From positions 1 through 47,882 of the forward strand of contig JBQCCR010000059.1 in the NCBI GenBank assembly GCA_051961995.1: 47,882 nucleotides of DNA, written 5' to 3'. Of the stretch, positions 1 through 8,613 are shown piece after piece. Made by a program: the position numbers and the translations under genes. How positions within the stretch are numbered: the first letter of the stretch is position 1; each line of letters opens with the position of its first letter. Under the pieces are notes generated by a model. The model searched no databases, was not told the origin of the DNA, and saw only the letters and a program-made list of their open reading frames with translations. Source of the stretch: 66-474 sp051961995. GTDB lineage: Bacteria > Pseudomonadota > Gammaproteobacteria > Xanthomonadales > Rhodanobacteraceae.

Positions 1-467
1 TCCACGATCACCACGTCCACCGAATCGGGCGGGCAATCGGCCATGTACTTGATGCCGTCGTCGAACAGCAGTTGCGCGCGCGGATCGTCGTTCGCCTCGC
101 ACAGCTCGGGGAAATATTGTTCGGCCAGCCGGGTCACGCGCTCGTCGATTTCCACCTGCACGGCCTGCTCCACCGCCTCGTGGCGCAGCACCTCGCGCAA
201 CGTGCCGCAATCGCCGCCGCCGATCACCACCACGCGCCTGGGCGCGGCGTGGGTGAACAGCGCCGGGTGCGACATCATTTCGTGGTAAAGGAAATTGTCG
301 CGGCTGGTCAGCATGATGCAGCCGTCTATCACCATCAGGTTGCCCCAATTGGTGGTCTGGTAAATCTCGATGTTCTGGAACTGCGTCTTCTCGGCGTGCA
401 GCTGCCGTTCGGTGCGGAACCCGATCGAGGAACCGGAGGCGGCGTGTGCTTCGGTGAACCAACTCAT
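1..467 (-). CDS. speE: Spermidine synthase (SpeE), 5' part only; continues past the left edge
   Basis: Transfers the aminopropyl group of decarboxylated S-adenosylmethionine to putrescine, giving spermidine in the cytosol. The reverse strand reads an N-terminal portion of about 155 residues. It shows the family block ending in TSRDNF and YHEMM, the nucleotide-binding GGGDCGTLREV loop followed by an acidic strand end (VEIDE), and the later FDDGIKY motif. The C-terminal half lies outside the window. The start chosen is the ATG at 467 (MSWFTEAH), which gives the usual N-terminal length. In-frame ATGs at 476 and 509 would add 3 or 14 residues and none has a clear Shine-Dalgarno. It is divergent from speA, whose product (agmatine) is the first step towards putrescine, so the two probably share a control region. 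Confidence 0.9.
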   Translation of the reverse strand, partial: MSWFTEAHAASGSSIGFRTERQLHAEKTQFQNIEIYQTTNWGNLMVIDGCIMLTSRDNFLYHEMMSHPALFTHAAPRRVVVIGGGDCGTLREVLRHEAVEQAVQVEIDERVTRLAEQYFPELCEANDDPRAQLLFDDGIKYMADCPPDSVDVVIV

Positions 468-528
468 TGGCTGCATGACGATCCAGGTCTGCGGTTGAGG
501 CGAACCCATGATTCTAGCGTGTGGGCGC

Positions 529-534
529 TACAAT
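529..534 (+). promoter_or_regulatory. speA: Possible -10 element of speA
   Basis: TACAAT lies 28 bases before the speA ATG, a suitable -10 hexamer. No convincing -35 box is seen at 16–18 bp upstream, so this is a weak call from position and hexamer match only. The ribosome site TTTGGAG (551–557) lies between it and the ATG at 563. Confidence 0.3.
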
Positions 535-562
535 TCCGCATTCCGCCTGCTTTGGAGCCGCA

Positions 563-2476
563 ATGCCCGACTGGAGCCTGGACGACGCCCGCCGCATGTA
601 TTCGGTCGCGCACTGGAGCGACGGTTACGTCGGCATTGACGCGCACGGCCGCGCCGAGATGCGTCCGCGCGGCGAAAGCGGGCCGGTCATTGCGCTGGAC
701 GAAGCCATCGCGCGCGCGAAGCGACTGGGCGCGCGACTGCCGTTGCTGCTGCGCTTCCCTGACATCCTGCTGGACCGGCGCGCGCGTCTGCGCGCGGCCT
801 TCCAGAACGCGATGCGCGCGAACGATTACTCCGGCGGCTACACCGCGCTGTATCCGATCAAGGTCAACCAGCAGCGCGCGGTCGCGGGCACGCTGGCGGA
901 CGGCGAAGGCCCGTCGGACGGGCTCAGCACAGGCTTCGGCCTGGAAGCCGGATCGAAGCCGGAACTGCTGGCCGTGCTCGGCCTTGCGCAGCCCGGGACG
1001 ACCGTGGTGTGCAACGGCTACAAGGATGCCGAATACATCCGGCTCGCACTGATCGGCCGCAAGCTCGGGCTGGACGTGATCATCGTGATCGAGAAGCCGT
1101 CCGAACTCGAACACGTGATCGAGCAGTCGCGTGCACTGGGCGTCGAACCGAAACTCGGGGTGCGCGCGCGGCTGGCTTCGATCGGCGCGGGCAAGTGGCA
1201 GAACACCGGCGGCGACAAGGGCAAGTTCGGGCTGACCCCGAAGCAATTGCTGGCGCTCGCGGCGAAACTCCAATCAGCGAACCTGGCGCACACGCTGCGC
1301 CTGCTGCATTTCCACATGGGCTCGCAGATTTCCAACCTGCGCGACATCGCCAACGGCATGCGCGAGGCGGTGCGGCATTTCGCCGAGCTGCGCGCGCTCG
1401 GGCTGCCGCTGGACCACGTGGACGTCGGCGGCGGGCTCGGCGTGGACTACGAGGGCACGCGCTCGCGCAGCGAGTGCTCGATCAATTACGACCTCGACCA
1501 GTACGCGCGCACGATCATCGAGCCGCTGGTCGCCGCGTGCGCGGAAATGGGCCTGGAGCATCCGCACGTGCTGACCGAGTCCGGCCGCGCCATGACCGCG
1601 CATCACGCGGTGTTGGTGGTGAATGTCAGCGAAGTCGAAATCGCGCCGGCGGGCGAAATCGCGCCCACGGCGAAGGATGAACCGCAGGTGCTGCGCGCCT
1701 TGCGCGCCACCCATGCGGCGCTGGATCAACGGCCGGTGCTGGAAACCTGGCACGAGGCGCAGCACTGGCTGGGCGAGGGTCAGGCGCAGTATGCGCAAGG
1801 CACGCTGGATCTCGCGCAGCGCGCGCGGCTGGACGATTTCTACTACGTCATCGCGCATGCCGTGCGCGCACGGCTGAAGCCGGAGGAACGCGCGCATCGC
1901 GAGGTGCTGGATCAGCTCGACGCGAAACTCGTGGACAAGGTGTTCTGCAATTTCTCGGTGTTCGAGTCCGTTCCCGATGTGTGGGCGATCGACCAGGTGT
2001 TCCCGATCATGCCGTTGACCCGCTTGAACGAAAAACCCGCGCGGCGCGGCACGCTGGCCGATCTCACCTGCGATTCGGACGGCCGCGTGGACCAGTACGT
2101 GGATTCGGAAGGGCTGGATGTGAGCCTGCCGCTGCACGAACTGCGCGAAGGCGAAGCGTACCGGCTCGGCATCTTCCTGGTCGGCGCGTACCAGGAAACG
2201 CTGGGCGACATCCACAACCTGTTCGGCGATACCGACGCGGTGAACGTGCGGATCGCGGAGGATGGTTTCGCACTGGACGGCCTGCGCCGCGGCGACAGCT
2301 CCGACATGCTGCTCGATTACGTCGGTTATCGGCTGGACGATTTGCGCGCCGCTTATCGCGACAAGATCGCCGCCGCGCGCGTGTCGCCGGATGAAGCGCA
2401 AGGCCTGCAGGCCGCGCTGGAAGCGGGATTGACGGGGTACACGTACCTCGCAGAAGCTTCGGCACCGCACGAGTAG
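563..2476 (+). CDS. speA: Biosynthetic arginine decarboxylase (SpeA)
   Basis: PLP enzyme converting arginine to agmatine plus CO2, the entry to putrescine and spermidine. The 637-residue product has the usual length for the long SpeA family. The alanine-racemase-like barrel carries the predicted PLP lysine in YPIKVNQQ (K100), the HFHMGSQ strand, and the GGGLGVDYEGTRS glycine loop. The C-terminal domain has the LTCDSDGRVDQY segment, whose cysteine faces the active site in this fold. The ATG at 563 was chosen because GGAG sits 5 bases upstream. A longer frame from 521 would add 14 residues and would start upstream of the putative -10 box. It lies next to and divergent from speE, a pathway partner. 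Confidence 0.95.
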   Translation: MPDWSLDDARRMYSVAHWSDGYVGIDAHGRAEMRPRGESGPVIALDEAIARAKRLGARLPLLLRFPDILLDRRARLRAAFQNAMRANDYSGGYTALYPIKVNQQRAVAGTLADGEGPSDGLSTGFGLEAGSKPELLAVLGLAQPGTTVVCNGYKDAEYIRLALIGRKLGLDVIIVIEKPSELEHVIEQSRALGVEPKLGVRARLASIGAGKWQNTGGDKGKFGLTPKQLLALAAKLQSANLAHTLRLLHFHMGSQISNLRDIANGMREAVRHFAELRALGLPLDHVDVGGGLGVDYEGTRSRSECSINYDLDQYARTIIEPLVAACAEMGLEHPHVLTESGRAMTAHHAVLVVNVSEVEIAPAGEIAPTAKDEPQVLRALRATHAALDQRPVLETWHEAQHWLGEGQAQYAQGTLDLAQRARLDDFYYVIAHAVRARLKPEERAHREVLDQLDAKLVDKVFCNFSVFESVPDVWAIDQVFPIMPLTRLNEKPARRGTLADLTCDSDGRVDQYVDSEGLDVSLPLHELREGEAYRLGIFLVGAYQETLGDIHNLFGDTDAVNVRIAEDGFALDGLRRGDSSDMLLDYVGYRLDDLRAAYRDKIAAARVSPDEAQGLQAALEAGLTGYTYLAEASAPHE

Positions 2477-2490
2477 CAGATCCCTTCGAG

Positions 2491-3777
2491 ATGGAACCGG
2501 AGACCCGTCGAAGCACAGTGCTGGTGGTGGGTGCTCAGGGCTTTCTGGGCGGATACATTGCTGCCGGTCTGCGTGGTCATGGTTATCGCGTTTTGTGTGG
2601 CGTTCGCACGCCGCGAATCGACGTGGCAGGAGAGCGCCGTTGTGACCTGGGCACGATGACGAATCCGGCTGATTGGCGCGAGGCACTTGCCGGAGCGGAT
2701 GCAGTCGTCAATGTTGCCGGAATTTTGCGCGAGGCCGGCGCGCAAACATTCGAAGCGGTGCATCTGCGGGCCCCGCTGGCGCTAGCCCACGCGTGTATCG
2801 AACACGGCGTGCAGCGCTTCGTGCAAATTTCTGCGCTGGGAGATCCGCGGGACGGAAAGTTCATCGCTTCCAAGCACCGTTTCGATTCGGCCTTGCTGGC
2901 GCTGCCGCTGAGTGCGGTGGTGTTGCGTCCCTCCGTGGTGTATGCGCCAGACGGTTCGTACGGCGGCACCTCCCTGCTGCGTGCGATGGCCGCGCTGCCC
3001 TTCGGCATCTGGGTGCCGGGCGACGGCGACTGGCAGTTGCAGCCGCTGTCTGCGAAAGACCTGGCGGAAATCGTTGCCCGCAGTATCGATTCGACCGCGA
3101 ACGGGATCTTCGACGTTGGTGGCCCCGCACCCATTTCCCTGCGTGAGTACCAGCGCCAATGGCGACACTGGTTGCGCATTGACGGCGATCGGGTGATCAA
3201 GGTGCCGCTACCGCTGACGACACCGCTGGCATGGGTGTCCGAGCGGATCGGCCGCGGACCGCTGGGGACAACGATGTGGCGCATGCTCCGGCGCGGCAAT
3301 GTGGTCTCACCAGACGCATCGGCTCGCATCAAGGAGACATTCGGCATCGCACCGCATGCGCTCGACGAGGTGCTCTCGCAGCATCCGAGCCATGTCCAGG
3401 ATCGCTGGCACGCGCGGCTGTATTTCCTCGCACCGCTACTTCGTTTCGCGCTGGTCGCGTTGTGGGTCGTCTCGGGCGTGACGGGCTTGCTCACGAGCTC
3501 GACCGAAATCAGGGAAGTGGTCGGCTCCTCGATTCCACACGCGTCCGCCTTGGCGAACTTCGCCGCCTGCGTGGATTTCGTATTCGCAATCTGGTTGGCG
3601 ACCGGCTGGCGCATGCGCTGGGCATTGGCGGGCATGGCGCTGAGCGTCGTGATCTACACGATCGCGTTCAGCCTGTTTTCGCCGGCGGCCTGGCTGGCGG
3701 CGCTGGGAGGCCTCGCAAAGAATCTGGTGATCCTGCCCGCGCTCGCGGCGATGTGGATTCTGGGCGAGCGGAGATGA
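2491..3777 (+). CDS. SDR-family NAD(P)-binding epimerase-like protein fused to a C-terminal DoxX-like membrane domain
   Basis: Residues 9–300 are an extended/atypical SDR: the GAQGFLG dinucleotide loop at residues 14–20, an early VVNVAG strand, and a sugar-epimerase-like body (RPSVVYAPDGSYGG). Residues about 310–426 form four hydrophobic helices typical of DoxX-like domains. This fusion type is known in proteobacteria, but its substrate is not established. It would be cytosolic domain plus inner-membrane anchor. The gene starts 14 bp after speA and its stop overlaps the ATG of the next gene (ATGA), so the two downstream genes are almost certainly translated together. The ribosome site before ATG 2491 is poor. 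The family call is firm; the function is not. Confidence 0.8.
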   Translation: MEPETRRSTVLVVGAQGFLGGYIAAGLRGHGYRVLCGVRTPRIDVAGERRCDLGTMTNPADWREALAGADAVVNVAGILREAGAQTFEAVHLRAPLALAHACIEHGVQRFVQISALGDPRDGKFIASKHRFDSALLALPLSAVVLRPSVVYAPDGSYGGTSLLRAMAALPFGIWVPGDGDWQLQPLSAKDLAEIVARSIDSTANGIFDVGGPAPISLREYQRQWRHWLRIDGDRVIKVPLPLTTPLAWVSERIGRGPLGTTMWRMLRRGNVVSPDASARIKETFGIAPHALDEVLSQHPSHVQDRWHARLYFLAPLLRFALVALWVVSGVTGLLTSSTEIREVVGSSIPHASALANFAACVDFVFAIWLATGWRMRWALAGMALSVVIYTIAFSLFSPAAWLAALGGLAKNLVILPALAAMWILGERR

Positions 3778-4244
3778 GCATGGCTTATCTGCTGGTCAAA
3801 TGGATTCACATCCTCGCGTCCACGCTGTTGTTCGGCACGGGTCTTGGGATCGCCTTTTTCATGTGGCGCGCGCACCGCAGCGGGGATGCCGCGCTGATCG
3901 CCGGTACCGCGCACAACGTGGTCATCGCCGACAGCTGTTTCACCGCGCCCGCGGTGGCGATCCAATTGACCACGGGATTGTGGCTCACACACAGCCTTGG
4001 CCTCGCACTTTCCACGTTCTGGCTGAAAGCGGCGCTCGTGCTGTTCCTGGTCGTCGGCGCGTGCTGGTTGCCGGTGGTGTGGCTGCAGGTGCGCGCGCGC
4101 GATCTGGCGCGGGCGGCCGCCGCCCGCCATGCAGCTTTGCCCAGGAACTACCATCGCGTGATGCGCTGGTGGTTCTGGTTGGGGTGGCCGGCGTTCCTGG
4201 GTGTACTGGTGATTTTCTGGCTGATGGTCAGCAAGCCGACCTAG
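3774..4244 (+). CDS. DUF2269-like four-helix integral membrane protein
   Basis: A 156-residue hydrophobic protein with four predicted membrane segments at roughly residues 5–26, 47–68, 79–99 and 133–153. It resembles the DUF2269 family, whose function is unknown. The ATG at 3774 overlaps the stop of the SDR/DoxX gene (ATGA), and GAGCGGAG precedes it, so it is translationally coupled. The shared operon with a membrane-anchored SDR suggests the two act together at the inner membrane; this is inference. It converges on the ydfG-like gene with only 6 bp between the stops. Confidence 0.75.
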   Translation: MSMAYLLVKWIHILASTLLFGTGLGIAFFMWRAHRSGDAALIAGTAHNVVIADSCFTAPAVAIQLTTGLWLTHSLGLALSTFWLKAALVLFLVVGACWLPVVWLQVRARDLARAAAARHAALPRNYHRVMRWWFWLGWPAFLGVLVIFWLMVSKPT

Positions 4245-4250
4245 AGGCCG

Positions 4251-5003
4251 TCATTGTGTCCGCACGACCTGCAAACCCGCCGCCGACTGGCTGACCGGCA
4301 TCACCTCGATGCGATTGATGTTGAGGTGCGGCGGCAGGTTGGCGATCCACCACACCGTCTGCGCGATGTCCTCGCCGGTGATCGGATGCGCGCCGCCGTA
4401 GAGCTTGTCGGACGCAGCCTGGTCGCCGCCGGTGCGCACCAGCGTGAATTCGGTTTCGGCCATGCCCGGCTCAACGCTGGTCACGCGCACGCCTTTCCCG
4501 TGCAGGTCGGTGCGCAGGCCCAGCGAAAACTGGGTGACGAAGGCCTTGGTGGCGCCGTACACATTGCCGCCGAAATACGGATACGTGCCGGAGATCGAAC
4601 TGATGTTGACGATCGCGCCGCGCCGCTCGATCAACGCCGGCAGCAGCAGGCGCGTCAACGTGACTAGCGCCGTGACGTTGGTATCAATCATCTGCCGCCA
4701 TTGCGCCAGGTCGCATTCCTGCGCGGGCTTCGTCCCGAGCGCCAGACCCGCATTGTTCACCAGCAGATCAATGTCCCGGAAATCTGCCGGCAGCGCGGCC
4801 AGTGCGCTGCGCATCGCCGACTCGTCGCGGATGTCGAAGGCGGCCACGTGCACGCGCTGATCGCCGAAGCGCTCGACCAGATGTTGCAGGCGGTCCGCGC
4901 GGCGCGCACAAGCGATCACGCGCCAGTCGCTCTGCGCGAACAGCGCCGCGATCGCCGCACCGAAGCCGGAGGATGCGCCGGTGACCAGTACCGTCTTGCT
5001 CAT
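4251..5003 (-). CDS. ydfG: YdfG-like NADP-dependent 3-hydroxy acid dehydrogenase (SDR)
   Basis: A classical short-chain dehydrogenase of 250 residues. It has the TGASSGFG cofactor loop (8–15), NNAG (83–86) and the catalytic set S136, Y149, K153, with YxxxK in VYGATK. Segments such as NNAGLALG, GGNVYGATKAFV and LRTDLHG match E. coli YdfG closely. YdfG oxidises L-allo-threonine, serine and 3-hydroxy acids and also reduces malonic semialdehyde; the exact substrate here is inferred from similarity. It is the last gene of a minus-strand run, starting 4 bp after the stop of the SPOR protein. Confidence 0.88.
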   Translation of the reverse strand: MSKTVLVTGASSGFGAAIAALFAQSDWRVIACARRADRLQHLVERFGDQRVHVAAFDIRDESAMRSALAALPADFRDIDLLVNNAGLALGTKPAQECDLAQWRQMIDTNVTALVTLTRLLLPALIERRGAIVNISSISGTYPYFGGNVYGATKAFVTQFSLGLRTDLHGKGVRVTSVEPGMAETEFTLVRTGGDQAASDKLYGGAHPITGEDIAQTVWWIANLPPHLNINRIEVMPVSQSAAGLQVVRTQ

Positions 5004-5007
5004 CGCA

Positions 5008-5622
5008 CTATTTTTCCTTCAGCGCGATGGCATGGATGCCGGCCGCCGCCAGCCGCTGCTTGGCCGACTCCAGATCGGTCGCCGATGCGAACGGTCCCAG
5101 CCGCACGCGATGCCAGGTCTGGCCGTTGATGTTGACCGGCTGCACGTTGGCGCTGAAGCCCTGCAGTGCGAGCTTGGCCTTCATGCTGTCGGCATCGGCG
5201 CCGCTCGGGAACGAGCCGACCTGCAGCAGATAACCGCTGTTCGCGCCGGTGTTGCTCGCCATCGTGTTGCCGGTATCGTTCGGAGCGGTGGTCTTCTGCT
5301 GTTCCGCCTTCGCCTGCGCCGACAACTGCGCGTCCGGAATCACCACTTCCTTTTCCGGCAGCACCGAATAGAAATCGAAAGTGGGCTTGCCGGTGTCCTT
5401 GGCCGCCTGATCGGCGATGCCCGGTGCGCTGGCCTGCGGCGCGGTCGCCTGCGGGTTGGGCTGCGGCTGGTCGTGCCGGCGCAGGCTCGGCGCATAGCCG
5501 CCCAGCACCACGATCGCGCACAACACCGCGCCGATCACCACACCGCTGCCGAACAAGATCCAACCCGGCGCGCCGTTGCCGTTGCGCACCGCCTGCCTGC
5601 CGTTACCGCGTTTGCTTGCCAT
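5008..5622 (-). CDS. SPOR-domain membrane protein (FtsN-like)
   Basis: A 204-residue bitopic protein. It has a basic N-terminus, one membrane segment (about residues 21–43), a Pro/Gln/Ala-rich periplasmic linker, and a C-terminal SPOR domain (about 128–204) with the YLLQVGSF and HRVRLGPF strands. SPOR domains bind septal peptidoglycan lacking stem peptides, which places this protein at the division site. It is much shorter than E. coli FtsN but resembles the ArgS-linked FtsN-like proteins of xanthomonads. It sits between argS and ydfG on the same strand. Confidence 0.85.
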   Translation of the reverse strand: MASKRGNGRQAVRNGNGAPGWILFGSGVVIGAVLCAIVVLGGYAPSLRRHDQPQPNPQATAPQASAPGIADQAAKDTGKPTFDFYSVLPEKEVVIPDAQLSAQAKAEQQKTTAPNDTGNTMASNTGANSGYLLQVGSFPSGADADSMKAKLALQGFSANVQPVNINGQTWHRVRLGPFASATDLESAKQRLAAAGIHAIALKEK

Positions 5623-5758
5623 GAACGCCTGAGAGAGGTGAAACGAAACGCGCCAAGATTACAGCATCGGCGCACAGACAGGGTGTCGGTTGCCGGTTGT
5701 CAGCTGCCTGAACCGGGCGCCGAAGTGGTTGCCGAAAACCAGCAATCGTCAACCCGCC

Positions 5759-7462
5759 CTACATCGTTTCCGGCGCACTCAATCCCAGCAACCCCAAACC
5801 ATTCGCCAGCACCTGTCGAGTGGCGAAGGCCAGCGCCAATCGCGCGTCGCGCAGGTGCTCGTCCTCCACCAGGAATTGCTCGGCGTTGTACCAGGTGTGG
5901 AACGCCTGGGCGAGTTCGCGCAGGTATTGCGCGAGCAGGTGCGGCTCCAGACACGCCGCCGCCGCGTCCACCACTTCCGGATAGCGCGACACTTCGACCA
6001 ACAAGGTCTGCGCGTGCGGGCTCTCCAGCCGGTCGAGGCTCGCCAGCGCCGGCTTGCGATCGAACATCAGACTGCGCTCACGCATCTGCCGTTCGACGCT
6101 GCAGATGCGCGCGTGCGCGTACTGGATGTAATACACCGGGTTGTCCAGGCTTTGCGAGCGCGCCAGATCAATGTCGAACACCAGCTGCGAATCGCTCTTG
6201 CGGCAGATCAGGAAGTAACGCGTGGCGTCGCGACCGACTTCGTCCAGCAAGTCGCGCAGCGTGACGTAACCGCCGGCGCGCTTGGAGATCTTCACTTCCT
6301 CGCCGCCGCGCATCACGGTGACCATCTGGTGCAGCACGTATTCGGGCCAGCCCTTCGGGATGCCCAGATCGAGCGCCTGCAAACCCGCCCGCACGCGGGC
6401 CAGCGAGCCGTGGTGATCGGCGCCAAGTTCGGTGATCGCGCGCTTGTAACCGCGCTGCCACTTGCTGAAGTGATAGGCCACGTCCGGCACGAAATAGGTG
6501 TACGTGCCGTCCGACTTGCGCATCACACGATCCTTGTCGTCGCCGAAATCGGTGGACTTCAGCCACAACGCACCTTCCGCTTCGTAGGCGTGGCGCTCGT
6601 CCAGGAGGCGCTGCACCGTCTGCTCCACCTTGCCTTCGGTGTAGAGCGAGGACTCCAGGAAATGCACGTCGAACTTCACGCCGAACGCCTGCAGGTCCAT
6701 GTCCTGCTCGTTGCGCAGCCACGCCACCGCGTAATGGCGGATTGCTTCCAGATCGTTGACGTCGCCGCTGGCCACGCGCGCGCTGTCCCATGCGCTCTCG
6801 TCGCGGGCAGCCGATTCGCGCGCGACGTAGGCCTGGGCGATATCGCGGATGTATTCGCCGCGATAGCCGTCTTCCGGCCAGCGCGGATCATCCGGTTCGA
6901 TGCCCCGGCAACGCGCCTGCACCGACAGCGCGAGATTGTTGATCTGCGCGCCGGCGTCGTTGTAGTAGAACTCGCGGGTGACGTTCCAGCCGGTGGCTTC
7001 CAGCAGCCGGCAAATGGTGTCGCCGATCGCCGCCGCGCGGCCGTGGCCGACATGCAATGGCCCGGTCGGGTTGGCCGAAACGAATTCCACGCCGACGATC
7101 TTGTGCGCGCCGGCCCGGCTGCGGCCGTAGTCCAGTCCGCGCGAAAACACGTGGCCCAGTTCGGCGTGGTAAGCCTTCGGACTCAGGAAGAAATTGACGA
7201 AACCGGGGCCGGCGATCTCGACTTTCCGGACCTGATCGCTGGCCGGCAACGCACCCACGATCAGTTCGGCCAGCTCGCGCGGCTTGCGCTGCTGGGTCTT
7301 GGCCAGTTGCATGGCAATGTTGCTGGCGAAATCGCCGTGTGCGCGATTGCGGGTGCGTTCGACTGCGAATTCGGGCTGGCTATTCAGGACCAGATCGCCG
7401 CGCTTGTGCAGGGTATCCACAGCGTGCAACAGCAGATCGCACAGGGTCTCTTTCACGTCCAT
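5759..7462 (-). CDS. argS: Arginyl-tRNA synthetase
   Basis: Class I synthetase charging tRNA-Arg. The 567-residue product shows the N-terminal Add1 domain (AHGDFASN), the HIGH-type motif HVGH (137–140) in NPTGPLHVGHGR, the KMSKS-like KISKR loop, and the C-terminal anticodon-binding DALR domain. Start: an upstream ATG at 7486 would lie above the putative transcription start, so it is disfavoured. ATG 7462 gives a normal N-terminus. GTG 7456, two codons further in, has the better-placed ribosome site (GGAAG with 7-base spacing) and may be the true start. It leads the minus-strand run argS–SPOR–ydfG. Confidence 0.94.
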   Translation of the reverse strand: MDVKETLCDLLLHAVDTLHKRGDLVLNSQPEFAVERTRNRAHGDFASNIAMQLAKTQQRKPRELAELIVGALPASDQVRKVEIAGPGFVNFFLSPKAYHAELGHVFSRGLDYGRSRAGAHKIVGVEFVSANPTGPLHVGHGRAAAIGDTICRLLEATGWNVTREFYYNDAGAQINNLALSVQARCRGIEPDDPRWPEDGYRGEYIRDIAQAYVARESAARDESAWDSARVASGDVNDLEAIRHYAVAWLRNEQDMDLQAFGVKFDVHFLESSLYTEGKVEQTVQRLLDERHAYEAEGALWLKSTDFGDDKDRVMRKSDGTYTYFVPDVAYHFSKWQRGYKRAITELGADHHGSLARVRAGLQALDLGIPKGWPEYVLHQMVTVMRGGEEVKISKRAGGYVTLRDLLDEVGRDATRYFLICRKSDSQLVFDIDLARSQSLDNPVYYIQYAHARICSVERQMRERSLMFDRKPALASLDRLESPHAQTLLVEVSRYPEVVDAAAACLEPHLLAQYLRELAQAFHTWYNAEQFLVEDEHLRDARLALAFATRQVLANGLGLLGLSAPETM

Positions 7463-7484
7463 GCTTCCATGAGAACGATCGAAC

Positions 7485-7490
7485 ATCGTA
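7485..7490 (-). promoter_or_regulatory. argS: Possible -10 element of argS
   Basis: On the minus strand the hexamer TACGAT sits 22 bases before the argS ATG at 7462. A poor -35 match (TTCTCC, 7508–7513) lies 17 bp further up. The position would make a very short leader and argues against the longer argS frame. Weak call. Confidence 0.3.
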
Positions 7491-7693
7491 GCGCACGGGG
7501 TGTGGGTGGAGAAACTACGGTGCGGTGGCGAGCCATCGCTTCAGGCCGTCTTCGCCGGGTGCCTTTGAATCGGCGGGCGGGAATCGGGCAGCATGTGGAT
7601 AAGTTTGTGGGCAGGCAAAATACGGGAGCCGGCCGAGGCCACTGGAAACCCGCATTCATCGGTCGGTCACGAAGAAAATGTCTTTCGGGGCGC

Positions 7694-7719
7694 AGACTTG
7701 CGAAGATCATCGCAAGTCT
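7694..7719. terminator. Perfect 10-bp hairpin in the argS–radC gap
   Basis: The arms AGACTTGCGA and TCGCAAGTCT pair perfectly around a 6-base loop. There is no T-run on either side, so it is not a textbook intrinsic terminator. It lies 118 bp beyond the radC stop in the direction of radC transcription. It could be a terminator, an RNA processing site or part of a small RNA. Confidence 0.4.
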
Positions 7720-7836
7720 CTGACAGGAGTGGCCGGCAAATCCGCGTCAAAGCGGAGTGTGAATAAGTTCGGCAGGCGGGCAGCGAAGGGAACGAAAGAG
7801 CGGACCGGCGGCGGGGCCGAGCGCGATGCGCCCCTC

Positions 7837-8502
7837 TCAGATCAGCCCGCGCCCGGCCATCGAGGTCGGCTCGCCTGCGCCGACCACAAAATGATCCAGC
7901 ACGCGAACGCGCACCAGCGCCAAGGCATCGCGCAATTCGCGGGTGATCGCGCGGTCGGCGGCGGACGGCTCGGCCACCCCACTGGGGTGGTTGTGGGCGA
8001 AGATCACGCTCGCCGCATTGCGTGCGATGCAGGCACGCACGACTTCACGCACGTGCACCGAGGCGCCGTCAATCGTGCCGCGAAATAGCTCCTCGAAGCC
8101 GAGCACTCGATTGCGGTTGTCCAGATACAGACAGGCGAACATCTCGTACGGGAGATGCCTTAGGCGCGCCTTCAGGAACTCCGCACTGTCGCGCGGGGTG
8201 GCCAGCGTCGGCTGCCGTTGCAACTCCTCAGCGAGGCAGCGCCGGGCCAGTTCCAGTGCGGCCGACAACCGGGCGCGCTTGGCCGGGCCCAGACCCTTCG
8301 CCCGGCCGGCATCGCGCGCCAGCAAGGCGTTCAATCCGCCGGCGTCGGTCAGCAGACCGCGACCCAGATCCACTGCGCTTGCTCCGCGCGTCCCGCTGCC
8401 CAGCAGCACCGCGATCAGTTCGGCGCTGGACAGCGCCTGTGCACCACGTGCGAGCAGTTTCTCGCGCGGGCGTTCGTCAACCGGCCAATCCCTGATTGTC
8501 AT
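7837..8502 (-). CDS. radC: RadC-family JAB/MPN-domain protein
   Basis: A 221-residue protein with an N-terminal helix-hairpin-helix-like region (ALSSAELIAVLLGSGTRG) and a C-terminal JAMM metalloprotease-like domain. The zinc motif H-x-H-x7-S-x2-D is intact in AHNHPSG...SAAD, with an upstream acidic residue in FEELFRGT. RadC was once linked to DNA repair; its present role is unproven. The start at 8502 (MTIRDWPVDERPREKLL) matches the usual family N-terminus. Frames from 8544 or 8679 would add unconserved residues. It is divergent from the histidine kinase, with 111 bp between the start codons. Confidence 0.88.
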   Translation of the reverse strand: MTIRDWPVDERPREKLLARGAQALSSAELIAVLLGSGTRGASAVDLGRGLLTDAGGLNALLARDAGRAKGLGPAKRARLSAALELARRCLAEELQRQPTLATPRDSAEFLKARLRHLPYEMFACLYLDNRNRVLGFEELFRGTIDGASVHVREVVRACIARNAASVIFAHNHPSGVAEPSAADRAITRELRDALALVRVRVLDHFVVGAGEPTSMAGRGLI

Positions 8503-8613
8503 GCGCACAGCCTGCCGCGGAACGCCGGGTTTGTCGGTCGGCATAGGCACCGAGATGGCGGTAAGCTCGGCAGGCGTCGCGCGTAGGTACATGCCTACAG
8601 ACTCGAGACGGAC

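Larger units (their letters stand above)
7463..7836. other. Intergenic region between argS and radC, no gene seen
   Basis: A 374-bp gap. It carries the putative argS promoter at its left end and a perfect 10-bp inverted repeat at 7694–7719. No convincing coding frame was seen: the short frames here lack ribosome sites and family likeness. An unrecognised small RNA cannot be excluded. Confidence 0.5.

Noticed and set aside
1274..2686. 470-codon minus-strand frame opposite speA
   Set aside because: It overlaps the whole second half of a well-supported arginine decarboxylase and gives Arg/His-rich nonsense.
5690..7723. 677-codon plus-strand frame opposite argS
   Set aside because: It is antisense to a clear ArgS with HIGH- and KMSKS-type motifs. 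The product is His/Arg/Gln-rich with no recognisable domain.
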